DNA from: Diplolepis rosae
Taxonomy: Eukaryota > Arthropoda > Insecta > Hymenoptera > Diplolepididae
Reading direction: 5' to 3'
Assembly: GCA_030998225.1 (NCBI GenBank)
Contig: JAPYXD010000466.1
Coordinates: forward strand, 5,807,001-5,871,000
Length of the DNA stretch: 64,000 nucleotides
Both the position numbers and the translations under genes were made by a program. The notes beneath the pieces were generated by a model. That model had not been told where the DNA came from and searched no databases. It worked only from the letters and a program-made list of their open reading frames with translations. Shown here piece after piece: positions 11,601 through 26,600 of the stretch. Position 1 is the stretch's first letter. Each line of letters starts with the position of its first letter.

Positions 11601-14600
11601 CTTTTAGTCGTTTAGAAAACACGAGCGTAACTATGTAACAAATGATGAAATTTACATGAAATTTGGCATAGATGTCAGTAACAGTAGGAACAACATAAAA
11701 ATAAAAGAATTTTTCCGAATCGGTTAGCCCGAGAAATCTAAAATAAATATTCACCTTAGTTTTTGCCCACAGTAGTAAATTATCACGTTTACTTGGGATT
11801 GAATTGATTTTTGGATTCTTTTATGTTTTTACATGTAACATCAGTATATGTAAAAGGTTCAATTTTTTGTAATTGTTTTTTATGAAAAAATATTAAATTT
11901 GTTACGTATTTTGCCAAATCAAAATCGGTCAAGTCGTTCTTGCCTAAACGTTGTTGTTTTATTAGAGATCCTACGAACTTATTGAGTGATGTCTTATGCC
12001 AATCGGAAATATGTTTCTTAATCATTCCCCGCCATTGAAATGGAAATCGATAGAACTTCTCTAAATTTCAGATTGAGTTTTCGTCAACAGAGATTGGTTC
12101 GGAAACAGATTTCGGAATTAGGTGGAAATAACACGATAGAAATTTTTCCAACTGGAAACTTGCATCAGAGCAAATTCAATAATATATGAGTGAGATTAAT
12201 ATATTTGTTTACCCACAAAAACATATTGTTAGTTGTTTCAGTTTGATATTTCAGTTTATAAAACTCGATACCCTCAAACAGCACAACCGTTTGCAATGAA
12301 CTCTCTTGAACTTTGCAATGCAAGGTTTGTAAATTTGCATTGCAAGATTTGGGACAGCTTCCGTAAATAAGAAAATGTTCGTCATAACACATCACTCAAT
12401 AAGTTTCCGGTCTGACATATATATGGCACTACTGTTGTCAAATCCATATGATTTCTGGGTAGTACCAACCTTCAAACGTTAAGTGTCAAAATTTCATGAC
12501 AATCTGACGATTATTACAAAAGTTACAGTAATTTTGGTGAAGCAACTTTTGTCATTTTCAAAACAGTGGATAACAAGGAGTTTCGAGTGTTAATCAAACA
12601 TTGCTTTTTAATGGGAAAAAATACTCTTGAAGCAAAGCAGGTGGCTTTATAAGCGTTATAGGGACTGTGCATCAGGAAAATCAGCAATCATCGACTGGTA
12701 TGCCGAATTTAAACGCGGTTGTACAAACACCGATGACTTTGAACGCTCTAGTCGCCCAAAATCAATAATTGTTCCGGAAACATAAAAGTCCATAACGAGT
12801 CTAGGATTCAGAGCGCTGTTTGGAGCTGTTCAAGCGAGGTTCAAACGATTTTCTGCGTCGGTATGTGACAATGAATGGACAGCAGCTGGTGAAAGTCATC
12901 CAAAGTGGCCAGAAACGATGCTCGAATTTTTAAGCTTTCAAAAAAAATAGGAAGGCTTATGAATAATTGAAATTAACTGTAAACATTTTTGCAAAATTCT
13001 CATTCGAACAAAGTTGCCAGGCGGTTTTAATCATTTTATGTTGTATTTTCCGAATTCTTACAAATATATTTTATAAAATTTTATAAAGAAGATATCTATT
13101 ATTAAATCTTTAGGAGGTTACCTTCTTGTGACCTTGCAGTAAATGAGCGTGACGTCGTTCTTACGCCCTTGATATGTGACCATATCAGGACCTTGAAAGC
13201 AAGTAGATAATCCAGAAAGGGCCTGTTAAATACCAATTCTGATTGTCCCACTTGCTAGGAAAGGTTGTCATAAGTTACTTCCAATATGATGATGCAAGGT
13301 TCAGACAAGCTTGTTGCAAACTCTTCTCCCTGTCGGGTCGCGTAAACCAAACTGTTACCGAATTGGGTATCATTTTGGTAACGATTGGGTAACAGTTCGG
13401 TTTCATGACAGTATACTGAATAAATGGCGCAAAATTAACACTTAAAATAATGATAATGTGATTCTTTGTTGAAATCGACCTATTAAACTTAACAATGGAA
13501 GTCGATAATTTTATTTTCCGGCTGTAGAAAATAGAAAAAACATGATGTGTCCAATTTCCAAATCTGATGGAGACGGTTTCAAGTTCACTGTTGGTAGTAC
13601 ATATTTATTGAAAAAAAGTTCTGTGGATAATAACTTTCAAGACTCTTTTGTCGACTGCATGTCAATTTTCCAGAATTATCATTAAAATTCGACATCGTGT
13701 CTTTTCCAAAGGGTTTTCCAATAGGGACATAACAATTTTATCTATGAATAAAACACATAAATATTTGAGATATTGAGTTCAAATTTATTGTGGGTGTAGT
13801 GCAAGCATTACATTTTATGAGGGAAATTCGATATCGGTCATATGACCACCTCGAGCCCGTTTACAGCGGTCGATTCTTTGGACCCAATTTTCCACCACTC
13901 TGGCACACATTTCGACCGGAACGTTGGCAATTTCGCGTTAGATGTTGTCTTGAGGTCGTCTGAAGTTGCTGGCTTGTTGGCATAGACCAGTGGCTTGATA
14001 TGGCCCCATAAAAAGAAATCCAATGACGTTAGATCGTATGAACGAGGCGGCCATTCGACCGGACCATTTCTCGAGATAACACATTCACCGAATTTGCCTC
14101 TCAATAAATCGATTGTGACGCGTGCTGTGTGGCTAGTGGCACCGTCTTGTTGAAACCACATATCGTTGATATCAATTTCATCCAACTCTGGCCACAAATA
14201 ATCTTCCAACATAGCATGATAGCGCTCTCCATTGACGATAACATGGCGGTCGTTTTAATCCACGAAAAAATACGGACCAATCACACCTCCGGCATGAAAA
14301 CCGCACCAAACAGTCACTTTTTGCGGATGCAACGGTGTCTCAAGAAGCACATATGGGTTTGTTGCTGACCAATAACGCATATTTTGCTTATTAACAAAGC
14401 CATTGTGCCAGAAATGAGCTTCATCGCTGGAGATGATTTTTCGATGAAATTCTGCATTTTCTTTAAGCTTTGCCAGAGCCCAATTGGAGAAGTTTCGGCG
14501 TTTCAAATGATCAAGTGGCTTTAGTTCTTGAGTCAATTTAATCTTGAAAGCATGTAGGCCAAGATCTTTTCGCATAATACGCCACAGTGTCGTTTGAGCG

Positions 14601-17600
14601 ATGTCCAATTCTTGAGAACGACGTGGAATCGACTGATTTGGGTCGTTTTAAATCGATGCACTTACGGCTGCGATTATTTTTTCGCTTCGAGCAATACGAT
14701 GTCTTTTTGGCACCGGAACGACCAATAGTATAAATTTGGTCTCAAATTTATCTACTGTAGCACGCACAGCCTGTCGGGTGGGACGATTATTACGGCCGAA
14801 AATTGGAGTAAGCGCTCTTAAAGTTGCGAACACCGACCCAGAATTTCGGTAGTAATTTTTAATAATTTCCAAACGTTGCTGGTTCGTGAACTTTACCATG
14901 ATGAAAATGTTGACTTTAACTACGTTTTGACATTGACAGTTCATTAAAAAAGTTTAAGGGTGCGTTCATATAAAGATACGAAATTGTTATGTCCCTATTG
15001 GAAAACCCTTTACAGCCAGGAAATAATATTACCGATTTTTATTGTTAAGTTTATTGGGTCAATTTCAACAAAGAATCCCACCATCAACATTTCAAGTTTT
15101 AATTTTGCGCTATTTATTCCGTTTAGTGGCTTATTACCGTAATGTGGCCGAATCTTTACCAAAATAATACCCAATTCGGCAAAAGTTCAGTCCACGCGAC
15201 CCGACAGGGGTGCTATCTGTGCAAAACATTCATTGATCAGAGCAACTAATTTTTTGCAAAAATGGAAAAAAGTAAATTTCTTGTGTTGATTTAACACTAT
15301 ATTTTGCGTAAAAAAGCCTTAATAAAAACCAAGGCCAAGCTTGATAAATATTATTCAGACTCTGCCCCGTCGTATGTAATGATTGAGAAGTGATTTACCG
15401 AAATGCGCTGTATCGTAGGAGCACAGAAACCATACCCAGTCCAGGGTCCAAATGAGATCACTACACTAAAAATGATCAATAAAATCCATGATATTGTTTT
15501 GAATGACACGAAAATGAAAGTGCGTGAGATAGCTGAGATCGTATGCATCTCGACTACGCCTGTGGTCAATATTTTGCATACACATTTGTGCATGAAGAAG
15601 CTCTGTGCAAGATGGATGCCGCGATTGCTCACAATCGACCAAAAACGCATTCATGTGACCACTTCGGAGCAAAATTTGATCTATTTAAACCGCACTCCAA
15701 AATTGCTTTTGCGTTGATTTTAATGATGGATAAAGCATGGATCCACCACTATAATCCGGAATCACGTGAAGGGTAAAAATTGTGGGTTAAACATGGAGAA
15801 AATGCACCAAAGCGTCCGAAAACACAAGAATCGGCTGAACAATTCATGGCTAGTGTTTTTTGGGATGCACATGGAGTAATCATTATCGACAACCTTGATA
15901 AAGGAAGGAAGATTACCGGAGCATATTGTACTGCATTCTTGGATTGATTGGTTGACAAAATCAGGATGTAATAACCACATTTGAAGGAGAAAAAATCCTT
16001 TCTTATGATGATAATGCACTATCTTACACATTTAAAATTGCACAGGCAAAAAAGCATGAATTCGGTTTCGAATCGTTTCCGCATCCACCGTATTCTCCAC
16101 ACCTGGCCCTCAGCGACTATTATTTTTTCCCCAAACTTCACGAGATGGCTTTGTGGTAGGTGTTTTTATTTGAACGAAGAAGTTGAATGGGAAGTAGAAG
16201 GGTATTTTGGGGGGTTTGACAAATCATATTATTCGGAAGGCATAGAAAAATTTAAAGATCGTTGGACTCGTTGTATAGAGCTAAAAGGAGAGTACATTGA
16301 TAAATAAAACCGATTTTGGCCAGAAAAATAAATTCTTGTTCATTTTATCACGTCAATATCAAACGCCCTAGTAAATCTGTTACACAACAATCAAAATATA
16401 AACCTGTAATCGAAAATTTATTTTCAAGGAGGGACAAGCTTTGAGCACAAGCAGAACTGTTGCCGGAGAGATTGGAGAGTACATGTATGAACATGTAGAT
16501 CAAATAGCTGATGAAAAAGGTTGTGTAAGTATATCGAGTTAAGTTACAATAATTTGCATAAGAGAAGTCAAAAACATTTTAATCTATAGCATATGTTATG
16601 CAGAGTGAGGTTTTATCTTGAGACATCGAGAATTCATTGCGGACATTTTTTCCGTACGATTCATACTTCTTGAAATATTTCTATGTCTTAAGATGAAACC
16701 TCACTTGTATCCTATAAATGAGAATGTTTTTGAGCCAGCAAATGTCCGCAATAAAAGTCCTCACGACACTGGTCAACAGAATATGACCTATGTGTTCATG
16801 GAATGAAACATATCATTTCCAGAGGACATTTTTGTGCGGAATACAAATCTGGCAGAGAAGTTGTCTCTTACTAGAGTTGACAGTTTGACGGTTTACAAAT
16901 ACCCATTGCCCATGCCAGAAATATGGAAGAGTACTATGCATACTGATTCTTCTGGGGTTGCAATCTGGCTATACAAAACATTGTTGCTTTCTGTAGACTT
17001 GGGACAGAAGAGCACAAGACCAACATTTTAATGTTAAAGCTTGGCCACACCGAAAAGCGTTAGAACCAGAAAAAATGAACGTTGCTCAAAAACCACTGGT
17101 TGGTCCTAAAAAAATCTTATAACTGCCATTGCATATAAAGCTCTGCATCATAAAAAATTTTGTCAGAGCGATGGATAAATACGGAGAAGGTTTTTGTTTC
17201 TTGAAAAAAAAAATTCCCTAAGCTTAGAGACGTTAAAGCTCCTCTGGTATTGATATATCTCATTCCATGAACACATAGGTCATATTTTGTTGACCAGTGT
17301 AGTGAGAAAGCCCCTTGCTATTTGAGAAATAAAAAATGTTGCATCTTCTGCCGTTTTCCAAATATTTTTATGAAACTAGTTTTTTCGTAAAGTCGAAAAT
17401 TTCTAATCTTTTTTGTTTTTTATTCCCAAGTCTTGCAGAATGTTTTTATTTCGATTGCGCCTCCACATATTTGCAAAACAACGGTAAATTTTGCAGAAGT
17501 TGAAGAGGTGTAAGTCACGCAAGCAAACAAGTCTTGTGAATCCAATAAAATGAAGAAAAACGAAATCAGCGAAAAAGTTCACGATATGATTTTAAACGAT

Positions 17601-20600
17601 CGACTAGTGAAATGACGAGAAATTGTTGAAACCATATTATAAGGCACGTTTATTACAATTTTGCATGAGAAATTGTCTATGAAAAAGCTGCCAGCAAGAT
17701 AGGTGCCGTGTTTATTCACCGTCGAGAATAAACGCAACCGTGTGACCGTTTCGATGGCAAATTTAGCGCTTTTGCGTCGTGATCCTAGTGAATTTCCGCG
17801 TCGGTACATCACTTTTGATAAAAATTGGATTCATTTGTATACGCGTGAGTCAAAGGAACTGCTGAAACTGTGAACAGCGCCAGGGAAACCAGCCGTAAAG
17901 AAGGCGAAGGCGGTGAAATCGGCCAGCAAGATGACGGAAACGGTTTTATGGGATGCGAAGGAAATCATCTTCATTGATCACTTAGAAAAAGGACAAAGGA
18001 TATATGGAAAATATTAAGCGTCATTATTGGCCAAGTTGGGCAAAGAAATCAAGAAAAAACGCCCCCATTCGGCAAAAAAGAAAGTGCTCTTTCATCAAGA
18101 CAATGCACGTGTGCATATTAAAATTGACCTGTGAAAAATATTACATATTTCAAAAACTTTTCAAAGTATTTCATTCTGATGATATGTTTTTCAATGTTGC
18201 CTTATAACCAGAGAAACCCTTCTGTATACTTTCGAGTGTAAATTTAGATATAATTAATGCATTGCTAAAGTATTCAAATACTATATTCTTTAAACTGAAA
18301 TCTCATGTTTTACCATTTCTTAATATAAAATATTATCTACCTTATTTTGTAATTGAAATAGTAGATTTGAAAGGCTAAAAAATATTGAAATCGATATTTT
18401 GTTTCAAAACTTTAAACATCTGTTGACATTAAATTCCACTACGAAATAATGATTTTCTAAGTGTTGAAATCATTCAAAAAAAAGATGATAGATATTCATT
18501 TTTAGTAAAATTTTTTTGAAAATATTTAAAAATGAAGTATAATTATTTTAATAATATATTTTGTCATTTTGAATTTGTCGTCTGCTTCGCGCCTTTTTTA
18601 CATGCAGTTCAGAGAATTCTGCATTTTTCATTAGGCCCCTGACCGATTTTTTTTTAAATTAAAATTTTTATTCTTGAAACATGTATCCTTATAGGAAATT
18701 TTATTGCAGATCTTTTTTCCCCCTTGTAAAAAGTTGTCACGTTATTGTTGTTTTCAAAATAAATGCAAAAAATACGTTTTTCATTGTTTTTTCACTTCAA
18801 CTCGCTGTAAATCCGAGAGTCTTCGGTATTTTTACTTCAAGCTTTATAGAAGTAGTTCATTAGAAAAATAGTTAAAGTAATTTTACCCAACTATGTCGAT
18901 TAAACTTGGGACGTAAGGACATTTAAACATCTATTAAATCCCAGCCGGGTAAAATAAATTTGATAGATACCTAATTCATCTAAAGTGAATAACAATAAGC
19001 GTTACATAGGGAATAGTATGGAGTTGAATAAAACGTTGTCTTCGACAAGGCATCAACATGCGTTACAAAAGTAACAATCTTGACAAGGTCACTTCTCTGT
19101 GACTAGTTACAAAAAGAAGACACTTTGTCCTTACTTTTAGCGTTACCCAGAAACAGCGGCGTGGACGTAGTAAGTTCTATTTCCTTTGGGGTGCTTTTTT
19201 TTCGTGACTTCCCCTTGCCTCTCACCATTGGTATCTGTGTTACAATCAGCCACAGGGTAACTGTTAGAAGTGCTCGCCATTGGCTAAGACACAAACGTAG
19301 ACGTCTTTCAAAACCGTCCACAGTTTCCAGCAAAGTTTCTCTAAAAATGCTGCGCGAGCTCTCCGAATTCTTTCCATCAGATCTTCTCTTGTTGTGGGTC
19401 GCTGAGCAAAAATTACATTTTTAATATAACCTCATCACAAGAAATAAGGTGATGTTAGATCTGAAGAGCAGGGGGGCCATTCGAATGGACCTCCTCGTCC
19501 AATCTATCTCTCATTGAAATTTAAGTTTAAAAACTCACATACGATGAGTGCAAAATGTGACGGTGCACCATCTTGTTGAAGCCACATTCTTTGTCTTGTT
19601 GCTAAGTCAACGTTCTATAATAGTCCAGGTAAATGGGCCCTTAACAATTCTAAATAAGTGTGTCTGTAAAAGTTTCCATCGAAAAAGTAGGGTCCCATTA
19701 AATAGCCATTTACTATTCCGCACCACACCATAACACTCCATCGATTTTGATGATCCATCGGTCTGTACCAGTGAGGATTTTCGTCCGAACAATAATGACA
19801 GTTATGTCTGTTGAGCTGTCCGTCGCTGTAGAATTTACTTTGATCTGATAAAAGTACATATCGAAAGAAAATAGGATCATTCTGTACCATTTTCAAAGCC
19901 CATTGACAAAAATTACTACGCGCTAAAATATGATGGGGCTTTAAGGCTTGCGTTAGAGTAATGTGTTAAGCATGATAGTTTAGAGATCTTAAAATTCTTG
20001 ATACTATAACCTTATAGCAATGCACAAATTAGTTTGATTCAAATAATTTTTTTTTAAACAAGTGAAAACCAAAACTGAACTATCTAAAAGTTTTTGCTCA
20101 GCGACCCACAACAAGAGAAGATCTGATGGAAAGGATTTGGAGAGATTGGGCAGCCATCTCTCGAGGAACAGTGTTGAAAACTGTGGACGGTTTTGAAAGA
20201 GGTCTACGTTTGTGTCTTCAAGCCAATGGAGAGCACTTCGAACAGTTACTCCGTGGCTGATTGTAACACTGGGAGCAATGGTAAGAGGCAAGGGTACTCA
20301 CGTTAATCAGCCACCCGAAACGTGAGAGGCAAGGGGAACTCACGACAAGAAAGCATCCCAAAGGAAACAGAACTTACTACATCCACGCCGTTGTTTCTGG
20401 GCAACGCCAAAAACCAAGACAATTCAAAAAAAGGGAAAATGGTCGTTTCTCAGACATTTGACCTTAATTTTTTACCTTTTCAAGGTCACAAAAACCATTT
20501 TTCCATAGATCATTTTTTATGGGAACTTTCTGCAGGTTGGTTAAGCAGGTGAGCTCCTTACGCAGCTGAAAGGTCTCTTTCCTTTCCCCCGCCAATAAGT

Positions 20601-23600
20601 CAATTGGTGGAACGCTCGACAGGACCAGCACAGATCTCGTCGACACAGTTCGGTATGCTGAGACAATTCTCATCACCACACCTCTCTGTGCCGAGAACAG
20701 CTTCTTCAGGATAGCATGGTTGTTAAGGGCACTTGTCCAGATCGGAGCTGCATAAAGCAGCTTCGAATTTACCACGCTCGCCACCAGCCTTCTCTTAGCT
20801 TCCCTGGGTCCACCAATGTTGAGCATGAGCCGAGTAAGGGCGGCCCCACATAGGATGGCTTTGGCAGTCGCGATCTGCAGGTGTTCGCCGAAGCTAAGCC
20901 TTCGATCCAACTGCACTCCCAGGTACTTAATGCTCTTTTTCCACTCGATTTCATGTTCCCCGAGAGCGATCTTCGGATATTGGACGGATCTCCTGCCTGT
21001 GACCAGCAAAGCCTCGGTCCGAGTATGCCCCGATCACCTCTTTGAGGATCTCGTTCGGCAACCCATCGATCCCCGGCGCTGTGTTTGCCTTGAGCCTTCC
21101 ACCCGCTTTCTTTAGTTCTTCAAGAGTGAAGAGTTCTTCGCGCTGGACCACGCAGGAACTTCGGTCCTGTCTTTGGAACGGCTATACATGCGGAAACAAG
21201 CTTCGCACGATGTACTTGACTAGATCGGGATTAGCCAGGCACGGGTCTTTCTTCTAGTCACCAATCTCTTGGTGACTATTTTGAAGTCGAGACCCCGTGG
21301 GTCCTTCTCGACCTCGCCGATCAAGTCTTTCCAGCACTGGAGTAACTGGAGTAACTTTACAAACTCTTCAATGACAATATACTTACCTTGTAAGATTCCA
21401 CCCAAAATTCATCATATAATCAAATAAGCAAAGGTAATAAAAATATTTACACATGAATTTATGTGCCTCCGGCGCGTAAACGCGTTTTACGCTACAGTTG
21501 AGAATAGCGTAATGTTGTGTATTACGATACAGAGGAATGTAATGTAGAAATTGAACTGCGCATGTGCCTATAACCATACAGCAGAGCGCAATCTTCTTCT
21601 TATTCTTCTTCTTCTTCGTACAGCGTTGGCACCGTACTGACATTACTGACAAAGCCTTGTACATTTGAACTGCCCATGCGTCTATTACAATACGCTACTA
21701 TTACACAAGATCGAAAAAATCAAAATGGCCGGAACTAGTCGCGAAATATCCAGTTCAATGGACGAGAATCATGATGAATACTAGATTAGATTCGAGTGTA
21801 CGCATAAAAACTCGTATACGCACCGAAGTCACATAAAATAGAATATGTGCCAATGCACACAATTCGGCTAATTACGAGACTCGATTAAAATGCTCGCAGG
21901 ACTGATCGCGCCTCGGCTTCGATCTCCTGCGTAATAACCGTATATATATAACCGTCTCGTAATAACCCTCATTATGCGCCTAGGCACATAATATACTATT
22001 GTTATACGCACCTTTTCAAGGAGGTAAATAGTGCAAGCCGCTCATCCTTTCAAAAACATTGAGCCGCTTCGAAACCCTCAATATTATGATGGAAAGTCAT
22101 AACAAGGAAACTCCCTTCTAACGGGAGGGCTACTAGACCCAAGCACCCCTCTCTCTGCTTCCCCCTCCAACTCCGTGGTTAAAGCAGCTCAGGCTGGAAA
22201 AGTACAGGAAAAATAGGGAAAGCGGAGAAATTAAGACGCTCGCTTTCTCACCTACCGCTTCCTAAGCTAATTAGAAGCAAGTAGCCAAGAAGAGACAGAG
22301 AGAGTCTCTCTACTACGCAGCCACTACCACGCCGGCCTACTCTCTAACGCCCAAGGCGTTCCAACTAGATAACAACACTCAACCAGCCGATTTTTAGCCG
22401 TTGTTCGACGAAATTGTCGAACTCTACGCCCGTCTAGAGACCCCTGGAAAGGTCCCCGAGGAGAGGCTGTCCGGGTGGACTCTGGAAGGTCTGCTTCAAT
22501 CACCCATCTGGGAGCTGGAGCTCATATGCTCCCCAATTAAGAAGACTCCGGGGAAATCCAATCCGGAGAAAAAAAAATTTTCGCGTTCACGTCGTTGATC
22601 TTAGATCATGCTGAGAATGAATGCCGCAGTATTTCATGTAACCTTCAGATATCAGGTTGAAGCTCACTGCAATTGTGCTGGAAACTAAAATTTCACCTCA
22701 AAATAGACATTTTCAAGGTCAAAGATGCTTCGAGGATTTTTTATTTACTGTTTTTCCCATTTTTAGAGGATCAATGACGCTGGAAAGCCATCTTCAACTT
22801 TCGCGTGCGCAAAAAATGAAATGTAACCTTGACTGTAAATTTTCAAAGTCAAGGATACCTCAGTGATTTTTTAAAGTATTTTTTTCGTATTCAGTCCATC
22901 AAATTGCGTAGGAAAACACTCTGAAATTATCGTTTCTACTAGAAACAAAAGTTTGACTTGGAAATACAGATTTTCAAGGTCAGCAACGTTTCGGGGAATT
23001 CTACAACTATTTTTTACGTATTCAAAACATCAAATTTTGCCTAAAATATTAAATATTTTTTGCCGCTTGAGCGGTCAATATATCGACCACCCCCGCAGAT
23101 GAAAGGTTAATACATGTTACGTAATGTTTTTTATTCAGGGAAAGTATATGAATTAAAACTAAAATTTATAATCCGTACATTGCCCTTGTTAGTTTTCTAG
23201 ATCCCTTGACTAGAAGTATAGCTTGTAACTAGTATAAATATTTGATTTCAAATTAAAAATAATAATTCATATTCAATTTTTTATATAATGTAAAAATAAG
23301 AAAGTATTGATGCGATAAAGTAACCTAAGTTTACTTTCCGACTGATTGTAATATGAATATTCATTGTTATAATGTAATGAAATATTTAAAAAATTGTTCT
23401 CAATTAAATTTCATTAGTTAAAAATTCTGAAAATAATTAACATTTTTAAAAGTTTGTGGTCTCATCCTAAAAGTTTTTCTTCATAGTATTTTGATGCCTG
23501 ATCAAAATATTTTTAGAATTGTATCTATGGATTTTACCTCGGAGATAAACATAATACAAACAAGTCGTGAAATTTTAAAAATATGTAGATTCTTGCAAGA

Positions 23601-26600
23601 ATTTTCTGAAAATCAAAGTATATCATTTTTTTATGAAACTTAGAGATATTTATCCAAGTATTGGTAGTTTACATTTTTAGCATTAATGTATGAATAGAAG
23701 ACATTATTTAAAATTTGACGACATTTTAGTACCATGTTTGATCCTAGGGCAGAATCCAGGAAAAGAATTCTAAAGTTTCTAAAATTTTAATTATTGATAA
23801 AGTTAAAAAAATATTTTAAAAAATCGAAATTTGACGTCTTTTGTAGTCTATTATTACAAAATTAATATTTTACTTTCAACTTGAGATTATTATGAGCAAA
23901 ATTGTATTCTTAATTATATTATAATTATATTATTATATCATAATTATATTAATTCTTTGGAAAGAATTTATAAAATACTTTACATTTTTGCATAACGATG
24001 TAAGTATATAGGTATAAATGTTATTCAATGTTGTCTCATACCAGAGACACCCTATTGTATATTTTCGAGTGTAAATTTAGATATAATTTATGTATTTCTC
24101 AAGTAATCAAATACTTTATTTTTTAAACTTGAACCTCGTGTGTTATTATTTCTTAATAGTGAATATTCTTTGTATAATTTTCTGATTGAATTAATTTATT
24201 TGCAAAGATAAAATGTATTGAAATTGATATTTGGGTTAGAAACATTAACCAACGCCGACGCGGCAGCTCAGTCCATCCGGGACGCGCGACTGGGGTCCCC
24301 ATTGTCTCGCTGCCGACACCCATCGAGCTATCTCGTCTGACCAACGGTTTCCCTTGCCACGCCCCACTTAGCGCAAACGAAGAGTGTGTGCTCCGCATTA
24401 TCCACAGGGAATTTTCAGTAGCAACACGTCTTCTCGTCTCTCTTTTTGAAACGCCTCAGGTACGCATCGAAATAGCCATGGCCAAGCGCCTGGTCGAGCG
24501 CTTTCCGGAAGGCCGAAAAGTCTCCCCCCTTTTTGAAGACCAAAAGGACTACCTGGAGTCCTGCCTTCTGGGGGTCGACTTTCGCCTTCATCTGTTTCAA
24601 GATGTCAGCGTCGGACTATCCATCCCTCGCCGACACCCTGATGGTGTCGCTCGACCTGGCGGGCGTGGTGCGTTTTGGCGTCTTCTTCTCCTTCTATGTC
24701 TCCTGCCCACCTTTCTTTCCATTCTTTCCGTTTTTTTTTTTTTTTTTCCTTTTTCTTTTCTGCCAGTTTCCATTCCCCAACCTCTTTAGGGGTCTGGCTC
24801 CTGGTGGCCTTAGCATAGAAGGGCGACATTGTAGCCTTCCCTTTCTTTGCAATCCGTTCCTCGGGGGGAGAAGGTGCTTCCATCTACTGAACTTTGGACT
24901 GCATATTGGGGATATCTCCCAGAGACGCAGACCTGTGTCTCCAGGAAATCCCCATTTTCCTCGAGGCGGGGTGGAATTCCAGTCTCTTTTGGATTTACAC
25001 CCCGATTTTCAATAAACATTCATGAGTATTTAAGAGGCTATCCAAAGCCTCGGCAGCCTCTCTAACGCTCGTTTTGACGGACGTCGGGGTGTTTTGTCGC
25101 ATCCCGTCTTGGATAACTTTAAGGGTCAAGCCCAGCCTCTACATCTTTTCACTTTACTCTTTCAGAAGCTGGAAAATGTCTTTCAATCCTTCATCTCCCG
25201 AAAGAGTATCACACTTTTTATTCCCCTTTTTCGGCTTTTCGGAATCCATCGACGTTTTTACTAGCGCATCGTGCGTAGAGGATCTGGTCGGAATAGTTAG
25301 GAACGGTTATACCCTCGGACCACACTCCTAACCCAGTTCCTTGCCCATTCATGGGGATGAACGCGTCTACAGCGTACCCCTCTCATAACTTGGGATAAAC
25401 CCGTTTATAGGGCACCCTTCAAGCAACTGGGAAGATGCTTGTTTATAGAGCCCCCGCATTTTTTCACCGATTCATCGAGACACTACAACCTCCATGGCCC
25501 GAGGGCCGCCTGCTAAGCCTCCCCACCCATCCATTTTTAAGTGTTTCAATCATCCTAATTTTTTTTAAATGTTTAAATATTTAGTTCAATTGAATATTTT
25601 TGAACGTACCTAAAAATGATGTGCGATTATTTAAATAATATATTTATACATATACATATTTAAAACAGTTGCAATCAACGTGACTCAATTATTTATTAGA
25701 TTCATAGCCAAAATACACTGAGAAAAAAAAGCTATTGAATCTATAGAATTTCTGCCGAAAGCATGCATATTATTGATTTAAAAAAATATTCTATAAGAAA
25801 TGATACATATGCTACCAATTCTATAGCATTTTGATTCGAATAATCAAGAATATACGCGCTTTTGGTAAGGATGCTATAGATTCAATAGCATTTTACTTCA
25901 GTGTACTACTGTACCATTATTAGGGTGGTTTGATTTGTATATGTATTTCAGAAGGTGTAAGTTGTCCTCTATCCTTAGTTTTGCCATCGTCCCCAATGAC
26001 TTCGTAATTCTTAATCAATCCTAACATTTATTGTAGGAATTGTTAATAACATGCAAAAGTTGGCATATTCCAAAAAGTAAGGGAATGATGTGTGGAAGTT
26101 TTTCTACTGCACTATTTTTTCTTTTCCGGCGAAAATGATTTGGTTTTTGGGATTAGGGATGCTCTACCAATTAATATTGTATGCCCTACCCTAGCGGTGC
26201 AGCCTGCACCTAACCTTAATATCCCTAAATGCGTGTTCCCACCAGTGGATTGATTCTTCTGTTTTCATTCTAGTACCAGATTGATATAGAATATTTTCCG
26301 ATTGATGTGTTAACATTAAAAATTTACAAGAAGCTGTAGTGGCGTCCTCGTGTATTGATTATGTATTTTCGCTAATAGTACGATAGACTGTTTGCTGGCA
26401 TGATTCATAGAAATCCTAAACTGCTATGAAAATTTTTCTTTCATTTTCAGTATAGGCAATATATTGTTTTCTTAATGTAAAGTATGCAGCTCGAGTATGA
26501 TTCTCTAAAAGTTTTCGATATACTAGAAAGGGATACATTAAATTTTATACTGTCGCATTGCTTTTCTATTTATGAAAGGGAATATTTATCGATTTTAATA

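Larger units (their letters stand above)
13334..15213. mobile_element. MITE with CCTGTCGGGTCGCGT ends, split by a mariner-type element
   Basis: The left arm (13334-13525) and right arm (15010-15213) are inverted copies starting CCTGTCGGGTCGCGT and sharing the AACAAAGAATC and TGGCGCAAAATTAA blocks. Roughly 180 bp of spacer (13526-13707) and the transposon 13708-15007 lie between. A partial copy is at 4438-4595. Confidence 0.65.

Noticed and set aside
16618..17031. Two + strand frames between S1 exons 3 and 4
   Set aside because: They overlap the palindrome at 16605-16704 and the MITE at 16765-17306 and have no splice support.
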